DNA from: CAIKMD01 sp963729935
GTDB taxonomy: Bacteria > Pseudomonadota > Alphaproteobacteria > ATCC43930 > CGMCC-115725
Reading direction: 5' to 3'
Length of the DNA stretch: 64,000 nt
Assembly (NCBI GenBank): GCA_963729935.1
Contig: CAVSPW010000011.1
Location: forward strand, 62,001-126,000
Positions 17,845-27,274 of the stretch are shown in pieces. The number at the start of each line of letters is the position of its first letter. Position 1 is the first letter of the stretch. The translations under genes and the position numbers were made by a program. The notes beneath the pieces were generated by a model. The model was not told the origin of the DNA. It searched no databases and saw nothing but the letters and a program-made list of their open reading frames with translations.

Positions 17845-19890
17845 ATGCCTAAACTCACCATCAACGGGATTGCGGTCGAGGTGCCGGCGGGTTCGACCGT
17901 CTTGCAGGCTTGCCAGCAGGCCGGCGTCGAAGTGCCGCATTTCTGCTTCCACGAGCGCCTGGCGATCGCGGGCAATTGCCGGATGTGTCTGGTGGAGCAG
18001 GAAAAGGCGCCGAAGCCGATTGCCTCCTGCGCGCAGCCCGTGGCCGACGGCATGGTCATCCTGACCGAGAGCGAGAAGGCCAAGAAGGCGCGCAAGGGGG
18101 TGATGGAGTTCCTGCTCATCAACCATCCCCTCGATTGCCCGATCTGCGACCAGGGCGGCGAGTGCGACCTGCAGGATCAGGCGATGGCCTATGGCTTCGA
18201 TCGCGGCCGCTATCACGAGAATAAGCGTGCGGTCAAAGACAAGGATTTCGGGCCGTTGGTCGCGACCAGCATGAATCGCTGCATCCACTGCACCCGCTGC
18301 GTGCGCTTTATCGGCGATGTCGCTGGCGTGGCCGATCTCGGCGGTATCGGCCGCGGCGAGAACATGGAGATCGACACGTTCGTCGGCAAGGCCCTGTCAT
18401 CCGAGCTCTCCGGCAACATCATCGATCTTTGCCCGGTCGGCGCGCTGACGGCCAAGCCCTATTCCTTTGCCGCGCGGCCCTGGGAACTCCGCAAGACGGA
18501 GTCGATCGATGTGCTCGACGCCGTCGGCTCGAACATCCGGGTCGATTCGCGCGGGCCCGCCGTTCTGCGCATCCTTCCGCGCCTCAACGAGGAGGTGAAC
18601 GAGGAGTGGATTTCCGACAAGACGCGCTTTGCGGTCGACGGCTTGGCCAGGCGGCGGCTCGACCGGCCTTATGTTCGGCGTGCGGGGAAATTGATCGAGG
18701 CGTCCTGGCCGGAAGCCTTTGCCGCCATCGCCGGACGCCTCAAAGGCGCCGCGGGAAATCGCTGCGCCGCGATTGCGGGCGATCTCGCCGATGCCGAAGC
18801 AATGATGGCGCTCAAGGATCTGATGGTTGCGCTGGGTTCGCCCCATCTCGATTGCCGGCAGGATGGCGCCAAGCTCGATGCATCATGCCGGAGCGCCTAT
18901 CTCTTCAACACGACGATCGCCGGGATCGAGCAGGCGGATGCGTGCATTCTCGTCGGCACCGATCCGCGGGCCGAAGCGGCGATCCTCAATGCGCGGCTGC
19001 GCAAGCGGTGGCTCCAAGGCGGGTTCCGCGTCGGCGCATTCGGCCCGCCGCTCGATCTGACCTTTGCGGTGACCGCGCTCGGCACCGGCCCTCAAGGGCT
19101 CGTCGAGCGCGCTCGCGAATTCCTGATGGACGCCAAGCAGCCGATGCTGGTCGTGGGGCAGGGCGCGTTGCGCCGCAAGGATGGCGCGGCGATCCTGGCC
19201 TTGGCGCGCGAGCTGGCGCAGAGTGCCGGCATGGTTCGCGAAGGCTGGAACGGCTTCAACGTGCTGCATCTGGCTGCGTCGCGCGTTGCCGGCCTCGATC
19301 TCGGCTTCGTTCCCGCCGCGGGCGGGCGTGACGTTGCGGGGATCCTGACCGGATGCGGGAACGGCGAGATCGACTTTCTTTATTTGCTCGGTGCCGACGA
19401 GATCGACGCCAGCCGCCTCGGCTCGGCCTTCGTCGTCTATCAGGGCCATCACGGCGACCGCGGAGCGGCGCGCGCCGATGTCGTGCTGCCTGGAGCCGCC
19501 TATACCGAGAAGGACGCGACTTACGTGAACACCGAGGGCCGCGTTCAGTTGGCGCGCCGGGCCGTGTTCCCGCCGGGCGAGGCGCGCGAGGATTGGGCGA
19601 TCCTGCGCGCCCTCTCGGGCGCTCTTGGCAGGACGCTGCCTTATGATTCGCTCGCCGGCCTGCGCACGCGGATGGTGCAGTCCTATCCGAGCTTTGCCGC
19701 GATCGACGCCCCGCCGCCGGCTCCATGGGGCAGCTTCGGCTCGAGCGGCGCGGTCGAGGCCGCGCCCTTTGCCTATCCCATCGCCGATTTCTATCGCACC
19801 GACGCGATCAGCCGCGCCTCGCCGACCATGGCCGAATGCGCCGCGGTGAAGGCCGAGGCCGCCGGACAAAAGACGGGTACGCATGGTTGA
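17845..19890 (+). CDS. nuoG: NADH-quinone oxidoreductase subunit G
   Basis: A 681-residue (75-kDa type) subunit. The N-terminal ferredoxin domain holds [2Fe-2S] N1b (HFCFHERLAIAGNCRMC). Next come the His-Cys motif HPLDCPICDQGGECDLQD (N5) and NRCIHCTRCVRF (N4), followed by a molybdopterin-oxidoreductase-like domain without cofactor. The ATG at 17845 has AGGAAC eight bases upstream. The end overlaps nuoH by eight bases. Confidence 0.97.
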   Translation: MPKLTINGIAVEVPAGSTVLQACQQAGVEVPHFCFHERLAIAGNCRMCLVEQEKAPKPIASCAQPVADGMVILTESEKAKKARKGVMEFLLINHPLDCPICDQGGECDLQDQAMAYGFDRGRYHENKRAVKDKDFGPLVATSMNRCIHCTRCVRFIGDVAGVADLGGIGRGENMEIDTFVGKALSSELSGNIIDLCPVGALTAKPYSFAARPWELRKTESIDVLDAVGSNIRVDSRGPAVLRILPRLNEEVNEEWISDKTRFAVDGLARRRLDRPYVRRAGKLIEASWPEAFAAIAGRLKGAAGNRCAAIAGDLADAEAMMALKDLMVALGSPHLDCRQDGAKLDASCRSAYLFNTTIAGIEQADACILVGTDPRAEAAILNARLRKRWLQGGFRVGAFGPPLDLTFAVTALGTGPQGLVERAREFLMDAKQPMLVVGQGALRRKDGAAILALARELAQSAGMVREGWNGFNVLHLAASRVAGLDLGFVPAAGGRDVAGILTGCGNGEIDFLYLLGADEIDASRLGSAFVVYQGHHGDRGAARADVVLPGAAYTEKDATYVNTEGRVQLARRAVFPPGEAREDWAILRALSGALGRTLPYDSLAGLRTRMVQSYPSFAAIDAPPPAPWGSFGSSGAVEAAPFAYPIADFYRTDAISRASPTMAECAAVKAEAAGQKTGTHG

Positions 19891-20911
19891 TCTCTGGAAC
19901 GCCTATGGCTGGCCCACGACGCTTCTGATCGCCGAGATTCTGGCGATCATCGTGCCGCTCCTGCTCGCGGTCGCGTATCTCACTTACGCCGAGCGCAAGG
20001 TGCTGGCGGCCGCGCAGCTGCGCAAAGGCCCCAACGTCGTCGGCCCCTTCGGCCTCTTCCAGCCGCTGGCCGACGGGCTGAAGCTTCTCATGAAGGAGAC
20101 GGTGATCCCGACCGGCGCCAATCGCGGCGTCTTCGTCGCGGCGCCGATCCTCACCTTCGTCTTGAGCCTCGTCGCCTGGGCGGTGATCCCCTTCGACGAG
20201 GGGATGGTGATCGCCAACATCAATGTCGGCATCCTTTATCTCTTCGCGATCAGCTCGCTGGGCGTCTACGGCATCATCATGGCGGGCTGGTCGTCCAACT
20301 CGAAATACGCGTTTCTGGGCGCGCTGCGCGCCGCGGCGCAAATGGTGTCTTACGAGGTTTCGATCGGCTTCGTCATGGTCAGCGTGCTTCTCTGCGTCGG
20401 CTCGCTCAATCTGTCGGCGGTCGTCGAGGCGCAGAGGACGGTGTGGTTCTGCATTCCTTTGCTGCCGATGTTCGTCGTCTTCTTCATCTCGTCCCTGGCC
20501 GAGACCAACCGCTCGCCTTTCGATCTGGTCGAAGGCGAATCGGAATTGGTGGCGGGCTTCTTCGTCGAATATTCGTCGATGACTTTCGCGCTCTTCTATC
20601 TCGGCGAATACGCCAACATGATCCTCATGAGCGCGATGACCAGCGTCTTGTTCCTGGGCGGCTGGCTTGCGCCCTTCGGGTGGACGCCTTTCACCGGCTG
20701 GCTGGGCCATCTCTGGGCTATGGGCTGGTTCGCGGGCAAGATCGCGTTCGTGCTGTTCTGCTTCCTCTGGGTGCGCGCGACGATGCCGCGCTTCCGCTAC
20801 GATCAGCTCATGCGCCTGGGCTGGAAGGTGTTTCTGCCGCTGTCGCTGTTCTGGCTCGTGGCGACGGCGGGCGTGCTGGTCGGTTTCGGCTGGCTGCCGG
20901 GAAAGGGATGA
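19883..20911 (+). CDS. nuoH: NADH-quinone oxidoreductase subunit H
   Basis: A 342-residue membrane subunit with about eight transmembrane helices, closing the quinone cavity and linking the arms. Conserved segments are YAERKVLAAAQLRKGPNVVG, LFQPLADGLKL, and AETNRSPFDLVEGESELVAGF with the functionally important acidic residues. The start lies within the last codons of nuoG. Confidence 0.98.
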   Translation: MVDLWNAYGWPTTLLIAEILAIIVPLLLAVAYLTYAERKVLAAAQLRKGPNVVGPFGLFQPLADGLKLLMKETVIPTGANRGVFVAAPILTFVLSLVAWAVIPFDEGMVIANINVGILYLFAISSLGVYGIIMAGWSSNSKYAFLGALRAAAQMVSYEVSIGFVMVSVLLCVGSLNLSAVVEAQRTVWFCIPLLPMFVVFFISSLAETNRSPFDLVEGESELVAGFFVEYSSMTFALFYLGEYANMILMSAMTSVLFLGGWLAPFGWTPFTGWLGHLWAMGWFAGKIAFVLFCFLWVRATMPRFRYDQLMRLGWKVFLPLSLFWLVATAGVLVGFGWLPGKG

Positions 20912-20915
20912 CGAG

Positions 20916-21404
20916 ATGGCGGTAATGGATCGCGGGGCGCGCAGCCTTCTCCTCGCCGAAGTTCTCTCCGGCTTGTGGCTCACCTTCAGATACATGTTCA
21001 AACCCCCGGTGACGGTGAACTACCCCTTCGAAAAGGGGCCGCTCAGCCCGCGCTTTCGCGGCGAGCATGCGCTGCGCCGCTATCCTAATGGTGAGGAGCG
21101 CTGCATCGCCTGCAAACTCTGCGAAGCGGTGTGCCCGGCGCTCGCCATCACCATTGAGGCCGAGCCGCGCGACGACGGGAGCCGGCGCACCACGCGCTAC
21201 GACATCGACATGACGAAGTGCATCTATTGCGGCTTTTGCCAGGAGGCCTGCCCGGTCGACGCGATCGTCGAAGGGCCCAATTTCGAGTTCGCTGCGGAGA
21301 CGCGCGAGGAGCTGTTCTACAACAAGGAGAAGCTCCTTTCGAACGGCGACCGGTGGGAGGCGGAGATCGCGCAGAACATCGCGCTCGACGCGCCGTACCG
21401 CTGA
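20916..21404 (+). CDS. nuoI: NADH-quinone oxidoreductase subunit I
   Basis: A 162-residue (23-kDa type) subunit with two [4Fe-4S] clusters (N6a, N6b), bound by CIACKLCEAVCP and CIYCGFCQEACP. The N-terminal amphipathic helix (LLLAEVLSGLWLTFRYMF) anchors it to the membrane arm. The ATG at 20916 lies four bases after the nuoH stop, behind AAGGG. Confidence 0.97.
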   Translation: MAVMDRGARSLLLAEVLSGLWLTFRYMFKPPVTVNYPFEKGPLSPRFRGEHALRRYPNGEERCIACKLCEAVCPALAITIEAEPRDDGSRRTTRYDIDMTKCIYCGFCQEACPVDAIVEGPNFEFAAETREELFYNKEKLLSNGDRWEAEIAQNIALDAPYR

Positions 21405-21415
21405 TGGAAGTCGGC

Positions 21416-22030
21416 ATGCTCATTCACGCGCTCTGCTTTTATGCTTTCGCCGGCGTGGCGGTGGCTTCCGGCGTGATGGTGATCGCGGCGCGCAACCCCG
21501 TCCATTCGGTGCTCTTCCTCATCCTCGCTTTTTTCAATGCGGCGGGACTCTTCGTGCTGTTGGGCGCGGAGTTTCTGGCGATGATCCTCGTCATCGTCTA
21601 TGTCGGCGCCGTCGCGGTGCTCTTCCTCTTTGTCGTCATGATGCTCGACATCAATTTCGTCGAGCTGCGGCAAGGGTTTCTGCAATATCTTCCGGTGGGT
21701 GCGCTGGTCGGTCTCGTGCTGCTGGTCGAGCTGATTCTGGTCTTCGGGGCCTGGACCGTGGCGCCGGACGTGGCGGCTGCCGCCGCGGCGCCGACCCCGA
21801 CGCTGGCGCAAGCGAGCAACACCGCGGCCTTGGGCGCGGTTCTCTACACGCATTACATCTATGCGTTCCAGACGGCCGGGCTCATCCTGCTCGTCGCCAT
21901 GATCGGCGCCATCGTGCTCACTCTGCGCACGCGCGAAGGGGTGCGGCGGCAGAAGATCTCGAGCCAAGTCGGCCGGTCGCGCGCGCAAACGGTCGAAGTC
22001 GTCAAAGTGCGGCCGCGGCAAGGGGTTTGA
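21416..22030 (+). CDS. nuoJ: NADH-quinone oxidoreductase subunit J
   Basis: A membrane subunit of about 204 residues with five transmembrane helices. The pi-bulge helix region YVGAVAVLFLFVVMMLDI is conserved. I prefer the ATG at 21416 because GGAAG lies five bases upstream; the ATG at 21404, overlapping the nuoI stop, would add four residues. The Ala-rich loop VAAAAAAPTPTLAQ and the basic C-terminal tail are variable in the family. Confidence 0.95.
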   Translation: MLIHALCFYAFAGVAVASGVMVIAARNPVHSVLFLILAFFNAAGLFVLLGAEFLAMILVIVYVGAVAVLFLFVVMMLDINFVELRQGFLQYLPVGALVGLVLLVELILVFGAWTVAPDVAAAAAAPTPTLAQASNTAALGAVLYTHYIYAFQTAGLILLVAMIGAIVLTLRTREGVRRQKISSQVGRSRAQTVEVVKVRPRQGV

Positions 22031-22034
22031 AGCG

Positions 22035-22346
22035 ATGCTCGAAATCGGTCTCGCCCATTATCTGACGGTCGCCGCGATCCTCTTCACGCTCGGCATCTTC
22101 GGAATCTTCCTCAACCGCAAGAACGTCATCGTCATCCTGATGTCGATCGAGCTCATGCTCCTGGCGGTCAACATCAATTTCGTGGCGTTCTCGTCATTTT
22201 TGGACGACCTCGTCGGCCAGGTTTTCGCGATGTTCGTTCTGACGGTCGCCGCGGCCGAGGCCGCGATCGGCTTGGCCATCCTCGTCGTCTATTTCCGCAA
22301 CCGCGGCACGATCGCGGTCGAAGACATCAATCTGATGAAAGGCTGA
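22035..22346 (+). CDS. nuoK: NADH-quinone oxidoreductase subunit K
   Basis: A 103-residue membrane subunit with three helices. The buried glutamates of the proton pathway are seen in MSIELMLLAVN and AAAEAAIGLAI. It begins four bases after nuoJ and ends six bases before nuoL. Confidence 0.97.
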   Translation: MLEIGLAHYLTVAAILFTLGIFGIFLNRKNVIVILMSIELMLLAVNINFVAFSSFLDDLVGQVFAMFVLTVAAAEAAIGLAILVVYFRNRGTIAVEDINLMKG

Positions 22347-22352
22347 TCCGAA

Positions 22353-24284
22353 GTGACCGTCGCCGCCGTCTTTCTGCCGCTCATCGGGGCGATCATCGCC
22401 GGCTTCTTCGGCCGCTGGATCGGCGACCGGGGCGCGCAGCTCGTCACCTGCCTGGCGCTCGTGGTCGCGGCCATTTTCGGCGTCGTGCTTTTCGTCGAGG
22501 TCGCGGTTCACGGCCAGTCGCGCGTCGTCGATCTGTTCAATTGGATGGACACGGGCGATCTGCAGATCGAATGGGCGTTGCGCTTCGATTCGCTGTCGGC
22601 GGTGATGGTCGCGGTCGTGACCGTGGTTTCGGCGATGGTCCACATCTATTCCGTCGGCTACATGGCGCACGATCACTCGATCCCGCGCTTCATGTCCTAT
22701 CTCAGCATCTTCACCTTCTTCATGCTGATGTTGGTGACGGCCGACAATTTCGTGCAGCTCTTCTTCGGCTGGGAAGGGGTGGGTCTCGCCTCGTACCTCC
22801 TCATCGGCTTCTGGTACGACCGGCCGAGCGCGAACGCCGCCGCCATCAAGGCTTTCGTCGTCAACCGGGTCGGCGATTTCGGCTTCGCGCTGGGCATCTT
22901 CGCGGTCTTCTATCTTTTCGGTTCGCTGCAATTCGACACGGTCTTCGCGGCGGCGCCCGAAGTGGCCAAGGGCACGCTCAATTTCCTCGGCCATGATTAT
23001 CCCGCGCTCACGGTCACCTGCCTCTTGCTCTTCGTCGGCGCGATGGGAAAGTCGGCGCAGCTGGGGCTCCATACCTGGCTCCCCGACGCGATGGAGGGTC
23101 CGACGCCGGTTTCCGCGCTGATCCATGCCGCGACCATGGTGACGGCGGGCGTTTTCATGCTGGCGCGGCTGTCGCCGTTGTTCGAATATTCTCCGACCGC
23201 GCTTGCCGTGGTGGTGGTGGTCGGCGGCACCACGGCGATGTTCGCCGCGACCATTGGCATGGCGCAGAACGACATCAAGCGCGTCATCGCCTATTCGACC
23301 TGCAGCCAGCTGGGCTACATGTTCTTTGCCGCGGGAGTCTCGGCCTATAGCGCGGCGATGTTCCACCTGATGACCCATGCCTTCTTCAAGGCGCTGCTCT
23401 TTCTCGGCGCCGGCTCGGTGATCCACGCCATGTCGGGCGAGCAGGACATGCGCAAGATGGGCGGGATCTATTACCTCGTGCCCTATACCTACATCCTCAT
23501 GTGGATCGGCAGCCTGGCGCTCGCGGGCATCTGGCCCTTCGCGGGTTATTACTCGAAGGACATGATCCTCGAAGCTTCCTACGCCGCGGGCACCGGCGTC
23601 GGCCTCTACGCCTATTGGCTCGGCACCTTTGCGGCGTTTTTGACCGCCTTCTACTCCTGGCGGCTCATCTTCATGACCTTCCATGGCGAGGCGCGTGCAA
23701 GCCGCGAAGTCATGCATCACGCGCATGAATCGCCGTCCGTGATGCTTTGGCCCCTGGCCGTGCTCGCGACCGGTGCGGTCGCCGCAGGATTTCTCGGCTT
23801 CAACTTCTTCGTCGGCGAGGGGAGGGAGCAATTCTGGCGCGAGGCCATCTTGGTCTTGCCCGTGCATGGGAGCGTCGCGCACGCCGAGGGGATCCCGTTC
23901 TGGGCGGCGAAGCTGCCCTTGGCGGTCGGCCTTCTCGGTATTTTCAGCGCTTGGGTCGCTTACGTCTGGCGGCCGGTCATTCCCGCGTGGTGCGCGCGCA
24001 ATTTCCGGCCGGTCTATCTCTTCCTTCTCAACAAGTGGTATTTCGACGAGCTTTACGACGCGATCTTCGTGCGGCCCGCCATGGCGCTGGGCTTCGGTCT
24101 TTGGAAAAAGGGCGACGGCGCGCTCATCGACGGGCTCGGTCCGGACGGCGTTGCCGAGACGACGCGCGGCCTTTCCGTGCTGGCGAGCCGCCTGCAAACC
24201 GGGTACCTCTATCACTACGCTTTCGCGATGCTGATCGGCGTCGTGGCGTTGGTTTCCTGGTACCTTCTGGTTCAGATGGGCTGA
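22353..24284 (+). CDS. nuoL: NADH-quinone oxidoreductase subunit L
   Basis: A 643-residue antiporter-like subunit with about sixteen transmembrane helices and the long lateral helix at its C-terminus. The proton-channel residues lie in FFGWEGVGLASYLL and KSAQLGLHTWLPDAMEGPTPVSALIHAATMV (quoted in parts). It starts with GTG at 22353; this is the only start that gives the family N-terminus. The stop overlaps the nuoM start as TGATG. Confidence 0.96.
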   Translation: MTVAAVFLPLIGAIIAGFFGRWIGDRGAQLVTCLALVVAAIFGVVLFVEVAVHGQSRVVDLFNWMDTGDLQIEWALRFDSLSAVMVAVVTVVSAMVHIYSVGYMAHDHSIPRFMSYLSIFTFFMLMLVTADNFVQLFFGWEGVGLASYLLIGFWYDRPSANAAAIKAFVVNRVGDFGFALGIFAVFYLFGSLQFDTVFAAAPEVAKGTLNFLGHDYPALTVTCLLLFVGAMGKSAQLGLHTWLPDAMEGPTPVSALIHAATMVTAGVFMLARLSPLFEYSPTALAVVVVVGGTTAMFAATIGMAQNDIKRVIAYSTCSQLGYMFFAAGVSAYSAAMFHLMTHAFFKALLFLGAGSVIHAMSGEQDMRKMGGIYYLVPYTYILMWIGSLALAGIWPFAGYYSKDMILEASYAAGTGVGLYAYWLGTFAAFLTAFYSWRLIFMTFHGEARASREVMHHAHESPSVMLWPLAVLATGAVAAGFLGFNFFVGEGREQFWREAILVLPVHGSVAHAEGIPFWAAKLPLAVGLLGIFSAWVAYVWRPVIPAWCARNFRPVYLFLLNKWYFDELYDAIFVRPAMALGFGLWKKGDGALIDGLGPDGVAETTRGLSVLASRLQTGYLYHYAFAMLIGVVALVSWYLLVQMG

Positions 24285-25801
24285 TGGGCGCAATGGAAAA
24301 CTGGCCGCTCCTCAGCCTCGTCACCTTCCTGCCGCTTTTCGGCGTGCTTGCGATCCTGATCTTGCGCGGTCAGCCCGACGACGTGGCGCGCAACGCGCGC
24401 TGGATCGCGCTGTGGATCTCGCTCTTCGATCTGGCGCTGGCGCTCGTCATCTGGGTCGAGTTCGACCCGAGCTCGGCCAAGTTCCAATTCGTCGAGCGCG
24501 CGGCGTGGCTGCCGCAATTCAAAATCGGCTATCGGATGGGCATCGACGGAATCTCGCTGTTTTTCGTCGTGCTTTCCGCCTTCTTGACACCGATTTGCGT
24601 GATCGCCAGCTGGACGTCGATCAAGACACGCGTGCGCGAATACATGATCGCGTTTCTCGCGCTCGAGACCTTGATGATCGGCATGTTCTGCGCGCTCGAT
24701 TTCGTCCTGTTCTACATGTTCTTCGAAGGCGTTCTGATCCCGATGTTCCTCATCATCGGCGTCTGGGGCGGGCCGCGGCGCGTCTATGCGGCGTTCAAGT
24801 TTTTCCTCTACACGCTTCTGGGCTCGGTCTTGATGCTGCTCGCCATCTTGGCGATCTATTTTCAGGTCGGCTCCACCGACATCGTTGCCGCGCTGAATAC
24901 GGACTTTCCGCCGCACATGCAGACGTGGTTATGGCTCGCCTTCTTCGCGTCCTTTGCCGTCAAGGTGCCGATGTGGCCGGTGCACACTTGGCTCCCGGAC
25001 GCGCATGTCGAGGCGCCGACGGCGGGCTCCGTGATCCTCGCCGGCGTGCTGTTGAAAATGGGCGGCTACGGCTTCATCCGTTTTTCGCTGCCGATGTTTC
25101 CCGACGCGTCCGCGATGTTCACGCCGCTCGTCTACGTGCTGAGCGTCGTCGCGGTGATCTACACCTCGCTGGTGGCGCTCGCGCAGGACGACATGAAGAA
25201 GCTCATCGCCTATTCGTCGGTGGCGCATATGGGCATCGTGACCATGGGCATTTTCACGGTCACCTCCGAAGGCCTTCAAGGCGCGATGATCCAGATGCTG
25301 AGCCACGGCGTCGTCTCGGCGGCACTGTTCTTGTGCGTCGGCGTCGTCTATGACCGGCTCCATACCCGCGAGATCGCGCGCTATGGCGGCGTCGTCCACA
25401 ACATGCCGAAATACGCCCTCTTTTTCATGGTGTTCATGCTGGCCTCGGTCGGCCTGCCGGGCACGAGCGGGTTCGTCGGCGAGTTCTTGGCCTTGCTCGG
25501 CGCGTTCCAGGTGAACACGTGGGTCGCCTTACTCGCTACCACCGGCATGATCCTGGGTGCGGTCTACATGCTCTATCTGTACCGGCGCGTCGTCTTCGGC
25601 GTGATCACGCGCGACGACGTGCGGGCGATGATCGACCTCAACTGGCGCGAGATCGTCGTGTTCGTGCCGATGGTGGCGGTCGTCTTGTGGATGGGTATTT
25701 ATCCGCGCTCCTTCCTGAAGCCGATCCAGCCGACGATCGCCAACCTGATCCAGAGCGTCCAATCGGCGCGTGATACCGGCCATCATCTGGCGGCGAGGTA
25801 G
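24284..25801 (+). CDS. nuoM: NADH-quinone oxidoreductase subunit M
   Basis: A 505-residue antiporter-like subunit with about fourteen helices. It has YMFFEGVLIPMFLIIG with the channel glutamate, VKVPMWPVHTWLPDAHVEAPT, and the AYSSVAHMG segment. The start overlaps the nuoL stop; an ATG at 24293 is an alternative that would shorten the protein by three residues. Confidence 0.97.
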   Translation: MGAMENWPLLSLVTFLPLFGVLAILILRGQPDDVARNARWIALWISLFDLALALVIWVEFDPSSAKFQFVERAAWLPQFKIGYRMGIDGISLFFVVLSAFLTPICVIASWTSIKTRVREYMIAFLALETLMIGMFCALDFVLFYMFFEGVLIPMFLIIGVWGGPRRVYAAFKFFLYTLLGSVLMLLAILAIYFQVGSTDIVAALNTDFPPHMQTWLWLAFFASFAVKVPMWPVHTWLPDAHVEAPTAGSVILAGVLLKMGGYGFIRFSLPMFPDASAMFTPLVYVLSVVAVIYTSLVALAQDDMKKLIAYSSVAHMGIVTMGIFTVTSEGLQGAMIQMLSHGVVSAALFLCVGVVYDRLHTREIARYGGVVHNMPKYALFFMVFMLASVGLPGTSGFVGEFLALLGAFQVNTWVALLATTGMILGAVYMLYLYRRVVFGVITRDDVRAMIDLNWREIVVFVPMVAVVLWMGIYPRSFLKPIQPTIANLIQSVQSARDTGHHLAAR

Positions 25802-25810
25802 GACGCGTCC

Positions 25811-27274
25811 ATGATCCACGTCGTTTCCCCCGATTTCATGGCCGTGCTGCCGGAGCTCTTCACCGCCTGCGCCGCGATGGTCTTGCTCGTTCTCGGCGCG
25901 TTCCAAGGCGACAAGGCAGCGCGCGAGGTCGCCTGGCTCGCGGTGCTGGCCCTCGCCATCACCTTCGCTCTGGTCGCCGCGCCTCTCTACAGCCACGGCG
26001 CGGAACGGCAAGTGAGCCTCTTCGGCATGTTCGTGACCGACGGTTTCGGCGCCTTCGCCAAGATGCTGGTCTTGGCGGGCTCTGCGTTCTCGCTCATCCT
26101 GGCCATGCGCTACAACGAGCTCGAAGGGACGGCGCGCCCGGAATATCCGGTGCTCGTGCTGCTCTCGACGACGGGCATGATGATGATGATCTCGGCGAAT
26201 GATCTCATCTCGCTCTATGTCGGGCTCGAGCTGCAAAGCTTGGCGCTCTATGTCCTCGCCGCGTTTCAGAGGGATTCGCTGCGCTCGACCGAGGCCGGCC
26301 TCAAATATTTCGTTCTCGGCGCGCTTGCGTCCGGCATGCTGCTTTACGGCGCCTCGATGGTCTACGGTTTTGCCGGGACGACCAGCTTCGATGTCCTCGC
26401 GAAGAGCTTTGCGGATGGCGGCACGGCTTCCATCGGGCTCGTCATCGGCATCGTGCTGATCGCGGTCGGGCTCGCCTTCAAGGTTTCTGCGGTTCCCTTC
26501 CACATGTGGACGCCCGACGTCTATGAAGGCGCGCCGACGCCGGTCACGGCGTTCTTCTCGGTCGCGCCCAAGATCGCCGCGATGGCGCTCTTCATCCGTG
26601 TCATGGTGGGACCCTTCTTCGGGCTCCTGATCGAATGGCGGCAGGTGATCTGGTTCATCGCGGTCGCCTCGATGCTTTTGGGGTCCTTTGCCGCGATCAA
26701 TCAGAAAAACATCAAGCGGCTGATGGCTTATAGCTCAATCGGCCATGTCGGCTATGCGTTGATCGGCCTCGCGGCGGGCAGCGCCGCGGGCGTGCGCGGC
26801 ATCCTCGTCTATCTCTCGATCTACCTCTTCATGAATGTCGGGACCTTTGCCGCGATCCTGTGCATGCGCCGCGAGGGCAAGCTGGTCGAAAACATCGGCG
26901 ATCTGGCGGGCCTGTCGCGCACCCAGCCGGGGCTCGCCTTGGCGCTGGGCATCTTCATGTTCTCGATGGCGGGGATACCCCCCTTGGCCGGATTTTTCGC
27001 CAAGATTTATATCTTTCTCGCGGCGATCGATGCGCATCTTTATGGGCTGGCCGTCATCGGCGTGCTGGCGAGCGTGGTGGGCGCTTACTATTACCTCCGT
27101 ATCGTCAAGCTGATGTATTTCGATAATCCGGCCGCCGCCTTCGATCGGCCGATCGCGCGCGAAATCCAGGCTGTGCTGGTCCTGTGCGCGCTGGTCATCC
27201 TGTTCTTCTTCGCCTGGCCGGGTCTTTTCGTCGATGGCGCCGACGCGGTCGCCGCAGCGCTGTTCTCCGGATGA
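25811..27274 (+). CDS. nuoN: NADH-quinone oxidoreductase subunit N
   Basis: A 487-residue antiporter-like subunit with about fourteen helices, the last structural gene of complex I here. Conserved segments are LYVGLELQSLALYVLAAF with the channel glutamate, VSAVPFHMWTPDVYEGAPTP and AYSSIGHVGYALIG. Its stop codon overlaps the start of birA (ATGA), so translation probably continues directly into cofactor genes. Confidence 0.97.
   Translation: MIHVVSPDFMAVLPELFTACAAMVLLVLGAFQGDKAAREVAWLAVLALAITFALVAAPLYSHGAERQVSLFGMFVTDGFGAFAKMLVLAGSAFSLILAMRYNELEGTARPEYPVLVLLSTTGMMMMISANDLISLYVGLELQSLALYVLAAFQRDSLRSTEAGLKYFVLGALASGMLLYGASMVYGFAGTTSFDVLAKSFADGGTASIGLVIGIVLIAVGLAFKVSAVPFHMWTPDVYEGAPTPVTAFFSVAPKIAAMALFIRVMVGPFFGLLIEWRQVIWFIAVASMLLGSFAAINQKNIKRLMAYSSIGHVGYALIGLAAGSAAGVRGILVYLSIYLFMNVGTFAAILCMRREGKLVENIGDLAGLSRTQPGLALALGIFMFSMAGIPPLAGFFAKIYIFLAAIDAHLYGLAVIGVLASVVGAYYYLRIVKLMYFDNPAAAFDRPIAREIQAVLVLCALVILFFFAWPGLFVDGADAVAAALFSG

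Noticed and set aside
22194..24293. A 699-codon open frame antisense to nuoK/nuoL, and similar long antisense frames throughout
   Set aside because: High GC makes long antisense frames common. These are rich in Arg, His, Glu and Asp with no domain, and the opposite strand encodes a clear gene each time.
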